A DNA stretch of 64,000 nucleotides from Rikenellaceae bacterium (GTDB taxonomy: Bacteria; Bacteroidota; Bacteroidia; Bacteroidales; UBA932). The stretch lies in assembly GCA_003542575.1 (NCBI GenBank), contig DPKJ01000005.1, positions 372,001-436,000 of the forward strand, given 5' to 3'. The notes below the pieces were generated by a model that saw nothing but the letters and a program-made list of their open reading frames with translations, was not told the DNA's origin and did no database searches. The translations under genes and the position numbers were made by a program. Of the stretch, positions 53,606 through 63,592 are shown piece after piece. Each line of letters starts with the position of its first letter. Position 1 is the stretch's first letter.

Positions 53606-54217
53606 ATGTCTGTACTAGCTAACCTGCTTAAAGATTACAAAATTATTCTGGCCTCTGCCTCACCCAGGAGAAGCCATCTGCTTGCCGGTCTTGGAATAGA
53701 TTTTAAGGTAGAAATGAATGGAAATGTTTCTGAGGAATTTGATCCTTCGCTCGATCCATTGAATGTTCCATTAATGCTCTCTGTCAGAAAATCACACGCA
53801 TTTCCCCGATTGCTAAAGGAGAACGAAATTATAATAACAGCTGATACGCTGGTTATTTGCGAGGGAGAAATTCTGGAAAAACCGATTGACAGAGATGAAG
53901 CATTCAAAATGATAAGAAGACTCTCCGGAAAATCACACATTGTCTCTACAGGGGTTACCTTAAGGTCAAAAGAAAAAGAGACAACTTTTTCCGCTGAGAC
54001 TACAGTCTGGTTTAAAGAGATTGATGATGATGAGATTAACTACTATCTGGATAATTACTCTCCATATGACAAGGCCGGAAGCTATGGAGCACAGGATTGG
54101 CTGGGATATACTGCCATAAAAAGAATTGAAGGTTCCTATTTTAATGTAGTAGGTTTGCCTGTTCAGAAACTGAGTGATAAGCTTAAGGAGTTTGTCCTCG
54201 CTTTGAAACAAGGGTAA
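53606..54217 (+). CDS. maf: Maf-family nucleotide pyrophosphatase
   Basis: A 203-residue Maf protein hydrolysing non-canonical or canonical nucleoside triphosphates. Motifs are ILASASPRRSHLL at the N-terminus, the SVRKSHAF and TADTLVICEGEILEKP segments, and SYGAQDWLG toward the C-terminus. The substrate class (dTTP/UTP or m7GTP type) is not decided. Its last 35 nt overlap the end of the convergent recQ gene. Confidence 0.9.
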   Translation: MSVLANLLKDYKIILASASPRRSHLLAGLGIDFKVEMNGNVSEEFDPSLDPLNVPLMLSVRKSHAFPRLLKENEIIITADTLVICEGEILEKPIDRDEAFKMIRRLSGKSHIVSTGVTLRSKEKETTFSAETTVWFKEIDDDEINYYLDNYSPYDKAGSYGAQDWLGYTAIKRIEGSYFNVVGLPVQKLSDKLKEFVLALKQG

Positions 54218-56102
54218 CAGTATCTCCATCAATTTTGAGAACTCCTCTGTCGCACATCTCCCTTATTGAACTTATAATCACTTTGTTTTCTGCAGAGATA
54301 AACGATGTAAAGTTGGTTAGCTCTACAGGACCGTCACTTAGAGCCTCAACGATTTGTCGTTCAATCTCTTTGTATCTTCCATCGGATTTTCTGTTTTCTA
54401 TGCATATATCACACTCTCCGCATTCAGGAGAATCATCCTCTCCAAAATAATCAAGAAGATACTGTGAACGACAGGTGCTATCCTGGGATACGTAATGGAT
54501 TACAGATTCAGCTCTACCCATATGCATCTCCTTTTTAGCATTATATCTGCTTTCAGGCAGATATATCCCCTTCTCCTCCAGCCTCTCTTCGTTAAAAATC
54601 AGAAGTGGCGATCTTGCTCCGGGAATATATGACATTATACCCATTCTTGAGAGACGCATCAACATTGATGTAACAGCAGCTTTACTGTTTCTGAGGACTC
54701 TCGCAATATACTCCTCGTCAATGGATACAAATTCAGAAAAGAGGCCTGTATATAACCGTAAAAGAGATTTTATAAATGAATCCAGAGACTCATTTTTAAG
54801 CTGAACCATATAGAGTTCATCTCTGTTTACTATAAACATTACCCTTGATGGATTATCCAACTCCTCTGTCAGTTCAAGATAGCCCTCACTCTCCATGTAT
54901 TTGATTGCATAATAGACCGAGCCGGCGTGCAGTTTATATTTAAGTGAGAATTCGACAAGGTTGAACCTCTGGGCATCTCCCTTGCCCGTTCCATAGGTGT
55001 AGTCAAAAAACTTGTATAGCTTTTGATATACATCCTTAATGTATTCAATTTCAGGAAAAGAGATGTTTACAATCTGTTTCAGCCTTTTGACATCGTTGTT
55101 ATTCCATAGTTGTACTGCGTAAGATTTTACCCCATCTCTTCCGGCCCTTCCGGCCTCCTGAAAATAGGCTTCCAGTGATTCGGGGAGGTCAAAATGGCAT
55201 ACAAATCTTACGTCCGGCTTATCAATTCCCATGCCGAATGCGTTGGTAGATACAATAATATCTGTGATTCCGCTCTTCCAGTCATCCTGTTTGCGAGATC
55301 TTAAATCGGTTGAATAGCCTGCGTGATATGAATCAGCAGATAATCCCTGGGCTTTAAGAAAAAGGGCAATCTCATCTGCTCTCTTTCTCTCCCTCACATA
55401 AACAATACCCGACCCTTTTACTCCTCTTATAACCCTTAAAAGTTGTCCGTTTTTATCTTCACAGTATCTTACTATATATGCCAGATTCTTTCTTGAAAAG
55501 CTTGATTTAATGATATTTGACTCACGAAACCCCAGTTTTTCAACGATATCAGATGCTACCTTGGGAGTTGCTGTTGCTGTTAATGCTATAACCGGTATCG
55601 GACCCGTAATTTCAAGAACATCTTTAATCAAAAGATAGTCAGGCCGAAAATCATACCCCCATTCTGAAATGCAATGTGCCTCATCAACAACGAGATAAGA
55701 GATATTCATCTTCTCTAGGCGTACTCTGAAAATTTCGCTTCGGAGTCTCTCAGGTGATAGGTACAGAAATTTATAGTTACCGTAAATTGCATTGTCAAAT
55801 GCTGCATCAATCTCTCCCGATGTCATTCCTGAATATACAGCAAGTGCCTTAATCCCTTTTTTTCTGAGATTCTCCACCTGATCTTTCATTAATGCTATAA
55901 GGGGGGTAACAACAATGCAAATTCCCTCTTTCATAATTGCCGGAATCTGAAAACAAACAGATTTTCCTCCTCCGGTAGGCAAAAGGGCTAATGTATCTCT
56001 GTTCTTTAAAACAGACATTACTATCTCTTCCTGCATTGGTCTGAAAGAGTCGTGAGACCAGTATTGTTTTAATACATCAAGGTGAGATAACATATTGTCC
56101 AT
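54183..56102 (-). CDS. recQ: ATP-dependent DNA helicase RecQ
   Basis: A 639-residue 3'-5' superfamily 2 helicase. Motif I is LPTGGGKSVC (41-50), the DEAH box is VVDEAHCISEWGYDFRP, and motif VI is QEAGRAGRDG. The RecQ-C zinc cysteines follow (CRSQYLLDYFGE, then PECGECDIC). After the winged-helix region there is no HRDC domain, so this is the short form. ATG 56093 (MLSHLDVL) is an alternative start that would leave more leader after the -7 element at 56110-56117. Confidence 0.93.
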   Translation of the reverse strand: MDNMLSHLDVLKQYWSHDSFRPMQEEIVMSVLKNRDTLALLPTGGGKSVCFQIPAIMKEGICIVVTPLIALMKDQVENLRKKGIKALAVYSGMTSGEIDAAFDNAIYGNYKFLYLSPERLRSEIFRVRLEKMNISYLVVDEAHCISEWGYDFRPDYLLIKDVLEITGPIPVIALTATATPKVASDIVEKLGFRESNIIKSSFSRKNLAYIVRYCEDKNGQLLRVIRGVKGSGIVYVRERKRADEIALFLKAQGLSADSYHAGYSTDLRSRKQDDWKSGITDIIVSTNAFGMGIDKPDVRFVCHFDLPESLEAYFQEAGRAGRDGVKSYAVQLWNNNDVKRLKQIVNISFPEIEYIKDVYQKLYKFFDYTYGTGKGDAQRFNLVEFSLKYKLHAGSVYYAIKYMESEGYLELTEELDNPSRVMFIVNRDELYMVQLKNESLDSFIKSLLRLYTGLFSEFVSIDEEYIARVLRNSKAAVTSMLMRLSRMGIMSYIPGARSPLLIFNEERLEEKGIYLPESRYNAKKEMHMGRAESVIHYVSQDSTCRSQYLLDYFGEDDSPECGECDICIENRKSDGRYKEIERQIVEALSDGPVELTNFTSFISAENKVIISSIREMCDRGVLKIDGDTVTLVSKRGQTP

Positions 56103-56109
56103 TAATTAG

Positions 56110-56117
56110 CAAAAATA
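56110..56117 (-). promoter_or_regulatory. Possible -7 element (TATTTTTG) for recQ
   Basis: CAAAAATA on the plus strand gives TATTTTTG on the minus strand, only 8 nt from the ATG at 56102. Initiation there would give an almost leaderless message unless translation starts at 56093. Confidence 0.35.
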
Positions 56118-56209
56118 GTAATATTTTAATTCTGTTTTGTGAATATTTTTTCTTAAATTCGTTATGATTTCCTACAATTCACCTAACCAACCACAACTTA
56201 AACTATCTT

Positions 56210-57802
56210 ATGTCACACTTAGATCTCTCAATTTATGGTATTCGAAATATCGGAAAAATAATCCATAATCCATCCTATGAAGAGCTTTATCAAGCTGAAA
56301 TGTCCGATAAAAACCAAAGTTTTGAAGAGGGCATTTTAACAAACACCGGAGCAGTTGCCGTTAAAACAGGAGTATTCACAGGCCGCTCTCCCAAAGACAG
56401 GTACATTCTTAAAGACAGTACAACTGAAAATACAATCTGGTGGGATGGGAATATCAATAAACCCATTGGTAAAGAGGTGTGGGATGATTGTCTGGAGATA
56501 GCAAGAGAACAACTATCCGATAAAGAGTGCATTTATGTAGTAGATACATTTTGCGGCACAAATGAAGAGACCCGTTTAAAGGTGAGGTTTATCATGGAGG
56601 TGGCGTGGCAAGCTCATTTTGTGACAAATATGTTTATCAGGCCTTCAAAATATGAACTCGATAACTATGGCCAGCCTGATTTTGTCTCAATAAATGCATC
56701 AAAGGCAACAAATCCAAAATGGAAAGAGCACAACCTTCACTCGGAGGTTTTTGTGCTCTTTAATCTTACAGAGAGAATCCAGGTAATTGGAGGCTCTTGG
56801 TATGGTGGTGAAATGAAGAAGGGAATCTTTTCGATTATGAATTACTATTTGCCTCTTAAAGGCATTGCCTCGATGCACTGTTCAGCCAATGTCGGAAAAA
56901 AGGGTGATGTCGCGGTATTCTTCGGACTTTCAGGAACAGGTAAAACAACATTGTCTGCCGATCCCAAGAGGTATTTAATCGGTGATGACGAACATGGCTG
57001 GGATAATGACGGTGTTTTCAATTTTGAAGGAGGGTGCTATGCCAAAACCATAAACCTGAGCAAAGAAAATGAGCCGGATATATGGTCAGCCATTAAAAGA
57101 GATGCCCTGCTTGAAAATGTAGTAGTTGACAAAGAAGGTAATATCGACTTTTCAGACGGCTCAATAACAGAAAACACAAGGGTCTCCTATCCTATTTTTC
57201 ATATAAATAAAATTGTCCTCCCTTCAAAAGCAGGACATGCAAAAAAGGTAATCTACCTTTCAGCAGATGCATTTGGGGTTCTGCCTCCGGTTTCTATCCT
57301 GGATAGAAATCAGGCGCAATATCATTTTTTAAGCGGTTTTACCTCAAAAATTGCCGGAACTGAAAGAGGAATTACAGAACCTGTTCCTTCGTTTTCACCT
57401 GCATTCGGTGAGGCTTTCCTTACTCTTCACCCAACCATTTACGCTAGATTACTTGCCGATAAAATGGATCAGCACGGAGCAAAAGCATATCTTGTAAACA
57501 CTGGGTGGAACGGCACAGGAAAAAGAATTTCAATTAAAGACACCCGTGCAATTATTGATGCAATTATTGACGGATCAATCGAGAACGCACCTACCGGACA
57601 TATACCGATATTGAACCTCACAATACCTCATTTATTGAATAATGTTTCGCAGGGAATTCTTGACCCGAGGGATACCTATCAGGACAAAAATGAATGGGAA
57701 ATAAAGGCAAAATCTCTTGCAGCAAAATATATTGCTAACTTTGAACAGTATTGTGATAATCCGGCTGCAATCGCCCTCAAACCATCAGGGCCACAGTTAT
57801 AA
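56210..57802 (+). CDS. pckA: Phosphoenolpyruvate carboxykinase (ATP)
   Basis: A 530-residue enzyme interconverting oxaloacetate and PEP with ATP. Visible are TGVFTGRSPKDRYI, the kinase-1 Walker motif GLSGTGKTTLSADP, the metal site GDDEHGW, and ENTRVSYPIFHI with the C-terminal ISIKDTRAI segment. In anaerobic Bacteroidales it often runs in the carboxylating direction, fixing CO2 in the succinate branch. That is family knowledge, not sequence. It is the first gene of a plus-strand series with a cyclophilin and two peptidases. Confidence 0.95.
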   Translation: MSHLDLSIYGIRNIGKIIHNPSYEELYQAEMSDKNQSFEEGILTNTGAVAVKTGVFTGRSPKDRYILKDSTTENTIWWDGNINKPIGKEVWDDCLEIAREQLSDKECIYVVDTFCGTNEETRLKVRFIMEVAWQAHFVTNMFIRPSKYELDNYGQPDFVSINASKATNPKWKEHNLHSEVFVLFNLTERIQVIGGSWYGGEMKKGIFSIMNYYLPLKGIASMHCSANVGKKGDVAVFFGLSGTGKTTLSADPKRYLIGDDEHGWDNDGVFNFEGGCYAKTINLSKENEPDIWSAIKRDALLENVVVDKEGNIDFSDGSITENTRVSYPIFHINKIVLPSKAGHAKKVIYLSADAFGVLPPVSILDRNQAQYHFLSGFTSKIAGTERGITEPVPSFSPAFGEAFLTLHPTIYARLLADKMDQHGAKAYLVNTGWNGTGKRISIKDTRAIIDAIIDGSIENAPTGHIPILNLTIPHLLNNVSQGILDPRDTYQDKNEWEIKAKSLAAKYIANFEQYCDNPAAIALKPSGPQL

Positions 57803-57814
57803 TATTGTTAGAAA

Positions 57815-58564
57815 ATGAAAATTTATTTTTTAAAATCCGTATCGGCTAATGCTTTGATACGGATTACTTTTATTATTTTGTTTCTCATTATGACCGGCAC
57901 TAATATGTTGGCTAAGAGAGATATATACAACTATATTACACTTTATACAAATGTAGGTGAAATAACATTTCGCCTTTACAATCAAACTCCTTTACATCGG
58001 GATAATTTCATCAAACTGGTTAAAGGGCGCTTTTTTGACGGTATTCTTTTCCACAGGGTTATAGATAATTTTATGATCCAGACCGGTGATCCGGATTCGA
58101 AGGCTAAAGAAGCAGGAAAGCTTTATGGTAACGGAGGACCCGGCTACGACCTTCCGGCTGAAATAATTCCTGGTCTTTATCATAAAAGAGGAGTAGTTGC
58201 TGCGGCAAGAGAGGGAGATAGTGTGAATCCTGAGCGAAAATCTTCTGGATCTCAGTTTTATATTGTAAAGGGAAAGGTATTCGATGATGAGGGCCTTAAA
58301 ACTGTAGAAAATAGAATAAATTCAAGAAATGCAGCAAATAATATTCAAGGGGAGCACACAATTCCTGATGAATGGAGAGATATCTATAAAACAGTTGGCG
58401 GAACACCTCATTTAGATACTCAATACACGGTATTTGGAGAGGTAATCCATGGTTATGACATTGTTGAAACAATTTCAGGTAAGTCAACCGATTCAAACGA
58501 CAGACCTGTTGAGGATATTATTATCCTGTCAGTGAAAATCAAAAAATCCCGAAAACTCAAATAA
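57815..58564 (+). CDS. Cyclophilin-type peptidyl-prolyl isomerase, exported
   Basis: A 249-residue protein. The first 35 residues are a signal or membrane anchor (IRITFIILFLIMTGTNML). The cyclophilin domain is complete: LHRDNFIKLVKGRFFDGI, FHRVIDNFMIQTGDP, GSQFYIVKGKVF and VFGEVIHGYDIV. There is an insertion of about 35 residues before TQYTVFGEV, compared with small bacterial cyclophilins. It catalyses proline isomerisation in the cell envelope. It follows pckA by 12 nt. Confidence 0.88.
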   Translation: MKIYFLKSVSANALIRITFIILFLIMTGTNMLAKRDIYNYITLYTNVGEITFRLYNQTPLHRDNFIKLVKGRFFDGILFHRVIDNFMIQTGDPDSKAKEAGKLYGNGGPGYDLPAEIIPGLYHKRGVVAAAREGDSVNPERKSSGSQFYIVKGKVFDDEGLKTVENRINSRNAANNIQGEHTIPDEWRDIYKTVGGTPHLDTQYTVFGEVIHGYDIVETISGKSTDSNDRPVEDIIILSVKIKKSRKLK

Positions 58565-58572
58565 TAAATAAT

Positions 58573-60240
58573 ATGAAAAACTTAATCATTATAACCACTT
58601 TGCTGGTGCTTTTCGGATGCACAAAACAAAAAGAGATGGAACTTAAAAACTTAATTAACGACATAGAAGCTCAGGTAAGACCTCTCAGCAAAGAGGCTGC
58701 CCTTGCCTACTGGAATGCAACAATCACAGGAGATCCGCTGGAGTTTGAAAAATATTCTGCCGCAAACATGCAGATTGTAAATATCTACTCCAATCGTGAA
58801 CTTTTTGCAAAATTGAAAAGGATTCATGAGGAGAAAAAAATTAAAGATTCTCTGCTGATCAGAGAACTTGAGGTTGTTTACAACAGATTTCTTGGCAATC
58901 AGACTGACACAGCTCTTTTAAACGACATTATTCAGCGTTCTGCTGCACTTGAACAGAAATATGCCACATTCAGAGCCAAGTACAAAGGTTTTGAAATTTC
59001 AGACAATCAGGTAGAAAACATTCTTCAGACCTCACACAACAACAATGATCTTAAAGATGTTTGGATGGCTCATAAGAAAATAGGGCCGCTTGTTGCCAAT
59101 GATATCATTGAACTTGTAAAATTGAGGAATATGGTTGCCATTTCATTGGGGTTTAGCAACTATCACACAATGAGCCTCGAACTTTCTGGTCAGGAACCCG
59201 ATGAGGTATCTGAATTGTTTGATGAATTGGACCTTCTGACAAAAGATGCATTTGCAAATCTGAAAGATGAGATGGATACATACTTTGCAAAGAGATATAA
59301 AACAGAAAAAGAAAAACTGATGCCATGGCATTACCAGGGAAGATTTTTTCAGGAATCACCTCAAATATACCCTTTGGAACTTGATAAATATTACTCAGGT
59401 AAAAATCTTGAGGAGCTTACAAAAATTTACTATCTGGGTATCGGATTGGACGTTGAGAAGATTATGGCTAATAGTGATCTTTATGAAAAACCCGGCAAAA
59501 ATCAGCATGCATACTGCATTGATATTGATTCTGAAGGAGATATAAGAGTTCTGTGTAATATTAAAGATAACGAACAGTGGATGGGAACAATGCTCCATGA
59601 GTTTGGACATGCTGTTTACGCTCAGGGACACGATAATCCCGCAAATCCATATTTTTTAAGAGAAGCAGCACATTCATTCACAACAGAGGCTGTGGCAATG
59701 CTTTTCGGAAGATTGTCCAGAAATCCTGAATGGATGTCTCAAATGCTTGAATTACCCCTTTCTGAAGTGGAGAAGATTCAGGACGACTGTCAAAAATCGT
59801 CAAGATTGCAGCAACTTGTTTTCAGTAGATGGGTACAGGTTATGTATCGCTTTGAAAAAGAGATGTATGCAAATCCTAATCAAGATCTTAATGAACTCTG
59901 GTGGACATTGGCTTCAAAATACCAGTTGCTAACAAAACCGGAAGGTAGAAACGAACCTGACTGGGCTACAAAGATCCATGTAGCACTATATCCATGCTAC
60001 TACCACAATTATCAGCTGGGTGAACTTTTGGCATCGCAGTTTCATTACTACATTGTAAATAACATTACAAAATCCGGAAACATTAAAAACGACTCATATA
60101 TCGGGAACAAAGAGGTTGGAGACTGGATCAGGGAGAAGGTGTTTGAAACCGGCATGAAACATAAATGGAATGATATGATTGAAGCTGCAACCGGAGAAAA
60201 GTTAACGGCCAAGTATTACGCAAGTCAGTTTGTTGATTAA
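58573..60240 (+). CDS. M2 (ACE-like) zinc peptidyl-dipeptidase lipoprotein
   Basis: A 555-residue lipoprotein: signal ending in LFGC with cysteine 16. The zinc site is HEFGH (H342-H346, with E343), and the third ligand lies in the following helix (LREAAHSFTTEAVAML). The C-terminal pattern (LNELWWTLASKYQLL) matches peptidase family M2 (angiotensin-converting-enzyme-like) better than M3. It would release dipeptides from peptide C-termini in the periplasm. It starts 8 nt after the cyclophilin gene and 11 nt before the M14 gene. Confidence 0.8.
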   Translation: MKNLIIITTLLVLFGCTKQKEMELKNLINDIEAQVRPLSKEAALAYWNATITGDPLEFEKYSAANMQIVNIYSNRELFAKLKRIHEEKKIKDSLLIRELEVVYNRFLGNQTDTALLNDIIQRSAALEQKYATFRAKYKGFEISDNQVENILQTSHNNNDLKDVWMAHKKIGPLVANDIIELVKLRNMVAISLGFSNYHTMSLELSGQEPDEVSELFDELDLLTKDAFANLKDEMDTYFAKRYKTEKEKLMPWHYQGRFFQESPQIYPLELDKYYSGKNLEELTKIYYLGIGLDVEKIMANSDLYEKPGKNQHAYCIDIDSEGDIRVLCNIKDNEQWMGTMLHEFGHAVYAQGHDNPANPYFLREAAHSFTTEAVAMLFGRLSRNPEWMSQMLELPLSEVEKIQDDCQKSSRLQQLVFSRWVQVMYRFEKEMYANPNQDLNELWWTLASKYQLLTKPEGRNEPDWATKIHVALYPCYYHNYQLGELLASQFHYYIVNNITKSGNIKNDSYIGNKEVGDWIREKVFETGMKHKWNDMIEAATGEKLTAKYYASQFVD

Positions 60241-60251
60241 TAAAATATTAT

Positions 60252-62810
60252 ATGTCAAAAATAAGATTCATAATTATTGTCTTGTTTGCTGTTTGTCTGC
60301 AAACAACAGCAAACACCCAGGAGTTAAGTTATTTTCTTCCCCAGGGTAACTATACACTAAATCCTGATATACCAACACCAAAACAGTTTCTCGGATTTAA
60401 CCCTGGAGAACACCATGTGAGTCATGATCAGGTTCTGTTCTACATGAGGGAGCTTGCAAAAAAATCTTCAAGAATCATTGCTAAAGAGATAGGAGTTACG
60501 TACGAAAACAGACCTCTTATTTTTCTGATTATTAGCTCAGAAGCAAATCTTGGTAAAATTGACGAAATTCAAAAAAATCAACTTTTGCTTACAGATCCCT
60601 CAAAATCTTCATCGCTGAATCTTAATGATATGCCTGTAGTCATGTGGTTTGGGTACAGCGTCCACGGGAATGAGGCCAGTGGCGTAAATGCTTCTCTTGC
60701 TGTAGCTTATTACTTAGCAGCAGCAGAGGGTAATGAGATTGAGCAGATTCTTAAAGAGTCGGTTATTATTATTCAACCGGCTCAAAATCCGGATGGAATT
60801 CAGAAGTTTGCAAATTGGGTAAATTCTGCAAGAAGTCATTCGGGTGTAACAGATCAGTTTTCGAGAGAGTTCAGAGAGCCAGCTCCAAGCAGCAGATCTA
60901 ACCACTATTGGTTTGATCTGAACAGAGATTGGCTTCTGGGTCAACAACCTGAAACATTTAACAGAATGAAACTATTTATGGACTGGCACCCGGTTCTTGT
61001 AAACGATTATCACGAACAAGGCAGCACCAGCAATCCATATTTTTCACCTGGGCTGAAAGGGAGTGTAAACGAAATTGTTCCCTCCGGAAACCGAAAACTC
61101 ACTGAGGAAATTGCACTTTATCATGCCGATGCAATTACTAGTGATGGTTCGCTTTTTTTTACTAAAGAGGTATACGATAATTTTTATCCCGGAAAGGGAG
61201 CCTCCTACCCTGACCTACTTGGTGCGATTGGTATTCTGTATGAGATGCCATCCTCAAGAGGACATCACCAGATTGTTAACGGTGTAACGGTAAAATTTCC
61301 TGACATTGTTAGATATCAGGCTATGTGTTCCTATTCAGCAATTAAAGCCGGCATAGAGAAACGGATTGAGCTTAATAAATACAAGATGGATGCCTACAAA
61401 GAGGCTTCAAATATGGCATCAAAAGGGCTGACAAAAGGCTATATTATAAATGGAGAAGGTGACAAAAGTCTCATGAAGGAGTTGTTGCACATTCTCTCTG
61501 TTCACAGAATAGATTTGTTCACTCTATCTAAAGATGTGATAATAAATGGAAAAAAATTTGATGCTTTGTCTAGCTACATTTTGCCACTTGATCAGAAGGA
61601 GTACAGAATTATCAGAACCCTTTTTGATAAACTTACCCATTATGTTGATACAACATTCTATGATATTACTGCATGGACACTCCCTCTTGCTATGAATCTC
61701 AATTACCAGCCACTTACTACTACTGTCGGACTTATTGGCAGCAAAGTTGAGAGGATAAACGGAAATAACTATTCTCAGCCTGAATTCAGCAATGTTGGCT
61801 ATCTTTTTGAGATTAAAGATTTAGGGTCTTACAATCTCTTGTACTCTTTGCAAAATCATGGAATGAAAATTAAAGTGTCTGACATGCCATTCACTGTAGA
61901 AAAGGGTGGGAATAAGTACTCTTTTGATTACGGTACAATTTTTATTCCTGTTGTTGAACAAGGGATAAGTCCCGATGTTGTTCATCAAAAGCTTATAGAA
62001 TTAAACCAACAGGGTTGTATTCAAATTTTTGCGGTTCATACCAGCATGGGTATTGAATTTGATTTGGGAAGCTCTCATTTTCAGAGGATAACAATGCCCA
62101 ACATTGCCATCATTATTGGCCGGGGAGCCTCTTACTCCCCTATTGGAGAGTTATGGCATCTGCTTGATCAGAAGTACAAAATTCCTGCATCAATAATTGA
62201 TGCTTCAATGTTGCCGGAATTGGATCTTTCGAGATACAACACAATCGTTCTGAACGGAAATTACAGATTCCCAAAGGATGTCAATGATAAATTAAAAAGT
62301 TGGTCTCAAATGACAGGCAATAGATTTATTGCTATAGATCAGGCATTTGCCACACTAAACGAAATTGGCATAACAGACATTAAGGAAAAACAAGATCAAA
62401 AAGTTGTATCCCCTCAACTAAATTATATTGACAACAGATACAACAGAGGGAACACTTCAATAAGCGGTGTAATATTGAAAGCTGATATTGACAGAGGAAA
62501 CCCTCTGCTATATGGTGTTAAATCAGACAATATTTATCTCTTTAAAAGAGGAAGAACAACAATCTCTGAAACTTCAGCGCAATTCACAACTCCGGTTAAT
62601 TACAGTAAGGATCCACTTGTAAGTGGCTATTTATCTGCATCTAATCTTGAGAGAGTGAAGGGAATGCCTGCTGTTTTTACTGGCAGAGGTGCTGTATATT
62701 TCTGCGACAATCCATATTTCAGGGCCTATTGGTTTGGAACATCAAGACTTTTTATGAATGCCATATTTTTCAGGGAGTTGATGCCAAATGCAATGATTCA
62801 GACCAGGTAA
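60252..62810 (+). CDS. Exported M14 family zinc carboxypeptidase
   Basis: An 852-residue protein with a signal peptide (cleavage near TTANTQ). The M14 zinc site is H138 and E141 (VHGNEASG) plus H254 (NDYHEQGS), with an arginine-rich substrate region (RDWLLGQQPE) between. The catalytic glutamate lies in YEMPSSRGHH near residue 337. The rest, about 450 residues, is a long C-terminal part without recognised domain, in part like a class I glutamine amidotransferase fold. Its end overlaps the convergent MBL gene by 13 nt. Confidence 0.85.
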   Translation: MSKIRFIIIVLFAVCLQTTANTQELSYFLPQGNYTLNPDIPTPKQFLGFNPGEHHVSHDQVLFYMRELAKKSSRIIAKEIGVTYENRPLIFLIISSEANLGKIDEIQKNQLLLTDPSKSSSLNLNDMPVVMWFGYSVHGNEASGVNASLAVAYYLAAAEGNEIEQILKESVIIIQPAQNPDGIQKFANWVNSARSHSGVTDQFSREFREPAPSSRSNHYWFDLNRDWLLGQQPETFNRMKLFMDWHPVLVNDYHEQGSTSNPYFSPGLKGSVNEIVPSGNRKLTEEIALYHADAITSDGSLFFTKEVYDNFYPGKGASYPDLLGAIGILYEMPSSRGHHQIVNGVTVKFPDIVRYQAMCSYSAIKAGIEKRIELNKYKMDAYKEASNMASKGLTKGYIINGEGDKSLMKELLHILSVHRIDLFTLSKDVIINGKKFDALSSYILPLDQKEYRIIRTLFDKLTHYVDTTFYDITAWTLPLAMNLNYQPLTTTVGLIGSKVERINGNNYSQPEFSNVGYLFEIKDLGSYNLLYSLQNHGMKIKVSDMPFTVEKGGNKYSFDYGTIFIPVVEQGISPDVVHQKLIELNQQGCIQIFAVHTSMGIEFDLGSSHFQRITMPNIAIIIGRGASYSPIGELWHLLDQKYKIPASIIDASMLPELDLSRYNTIVLNGNYRFPKDVNDKLKSWSQMTGNRFIAIDQAFATLNEIGITDIKEKQDQKVVSPQLNYIDNRYNRGNTSISGVILKADIDRGNPLLYGVKSDNIYLFKRGRTTISETSAQFTTPVNYSKDPLVSGYLSASNLERVKGMPAVFTGRGAVYFCDNPYFRAYWFGTSRLFMNAIFFRELMPNAMIQTR

Positions 62811-63592
62811 CAAATATGATCTCTTCTGGGGAGACACTCCAGTGAGAGGTCACTACCAACAGACACCCCTATCTCGCAAAGCGATTTGAATGATTCATCG
62901 TAAGCAAGGTCAGGGGTGTTGTTATTTTCACTAAGATGGCAAAGATATATGTTTTTAATAGCAGGGCTGTAAATCTGCTTTAGTGCTCTGGCTGTCTCCT
63001 TATTGCTTAAATGACCTCTCCCACCTTTTATACGGTTAATCAGCATAAGTGGATATCCTCCATTTTCGAGCATCTCGCAGTCGTAATTTGATTCAATTAT
63101 AAGGTTGTGTGAAAGCTTGCAGAAGTCAATCACTTTTTGTGTCATTCTGCCGATGTCGGTTACAAAAGTAAATCTTTCTCCTTTAAAATCAATGTGATAA
63201 CCTAAGGTTTCAGTTGCATCATGAAATACCTCAAATGCAATAATTTCTACCCCTTTAAAGGAAAATGCCACCTCTTTTTCGATCTCTTTAATGAACCCGT
63301 TTTTTATGCCTCTGGTTGCCGGATGTGTGCTCAATGACTTTATTATAGGCCCGGTAGAGATAAATGGTTTGTTATATCTTTCAACAATTGCTTTGAGATG
63401 TCTTATGTGATCTGAGTGGTCATGAGTAACCAGAATCAGGTCAATGGAGTCTATTGAAATTGAGTATTCTGCAAGTCTCTTCTTTATTGTTCGGGGTCCT
63501 AATCCGGCATCAATTAAAACAGAGGCAAATTCATCTCCAATGTAGTAACAATTACCGCTGCTACCGCTTGCAAGGCTAATAAATCGGATCAT
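62798..63592 (-). CDS. MBL-fold metallo-hydrolase (YycJ/WalJ-like)
   Basis: A 264-residue metallo-beta-lactamase-fold protein. The metal motif is THDHSDHIRHL (residues about 55-65), with further ligands in FHDATETLGYH and the C-terminal CHLSENNN. The N-terminus (ISLASGSSGNCYYIG) is typical of the YycJ/WalJ group, predicted nucleases or phosphodiesterases. It overlaps the upstream HAD gene by 4 nt (ATGA), so the two are coupled. Confidence 0.85.
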   Translation of the reverse strand: MIRFISLASGSSGNCYYIGDEFASVLIDAGLGPRTIKKRLAEYSISIDSIDLILVTHDHSDHIRHLKAIVERYNKPFISTGPIIKSLSTHPATRGIKNGFIKEIEKEVAFSFKGVEIIAFEVFHDATETLGYHIDFKGERFTFVTDIGRMTQKVIDFCKLSHNLIIESNYDCEMLENGGYPLMLINRIKGGRGHLSNKETARALKQIYSPAIKNIYLCHLSENNNTPDLAYDESFKSLCEIGVSVGSDLSLECLPRRDHICYLV

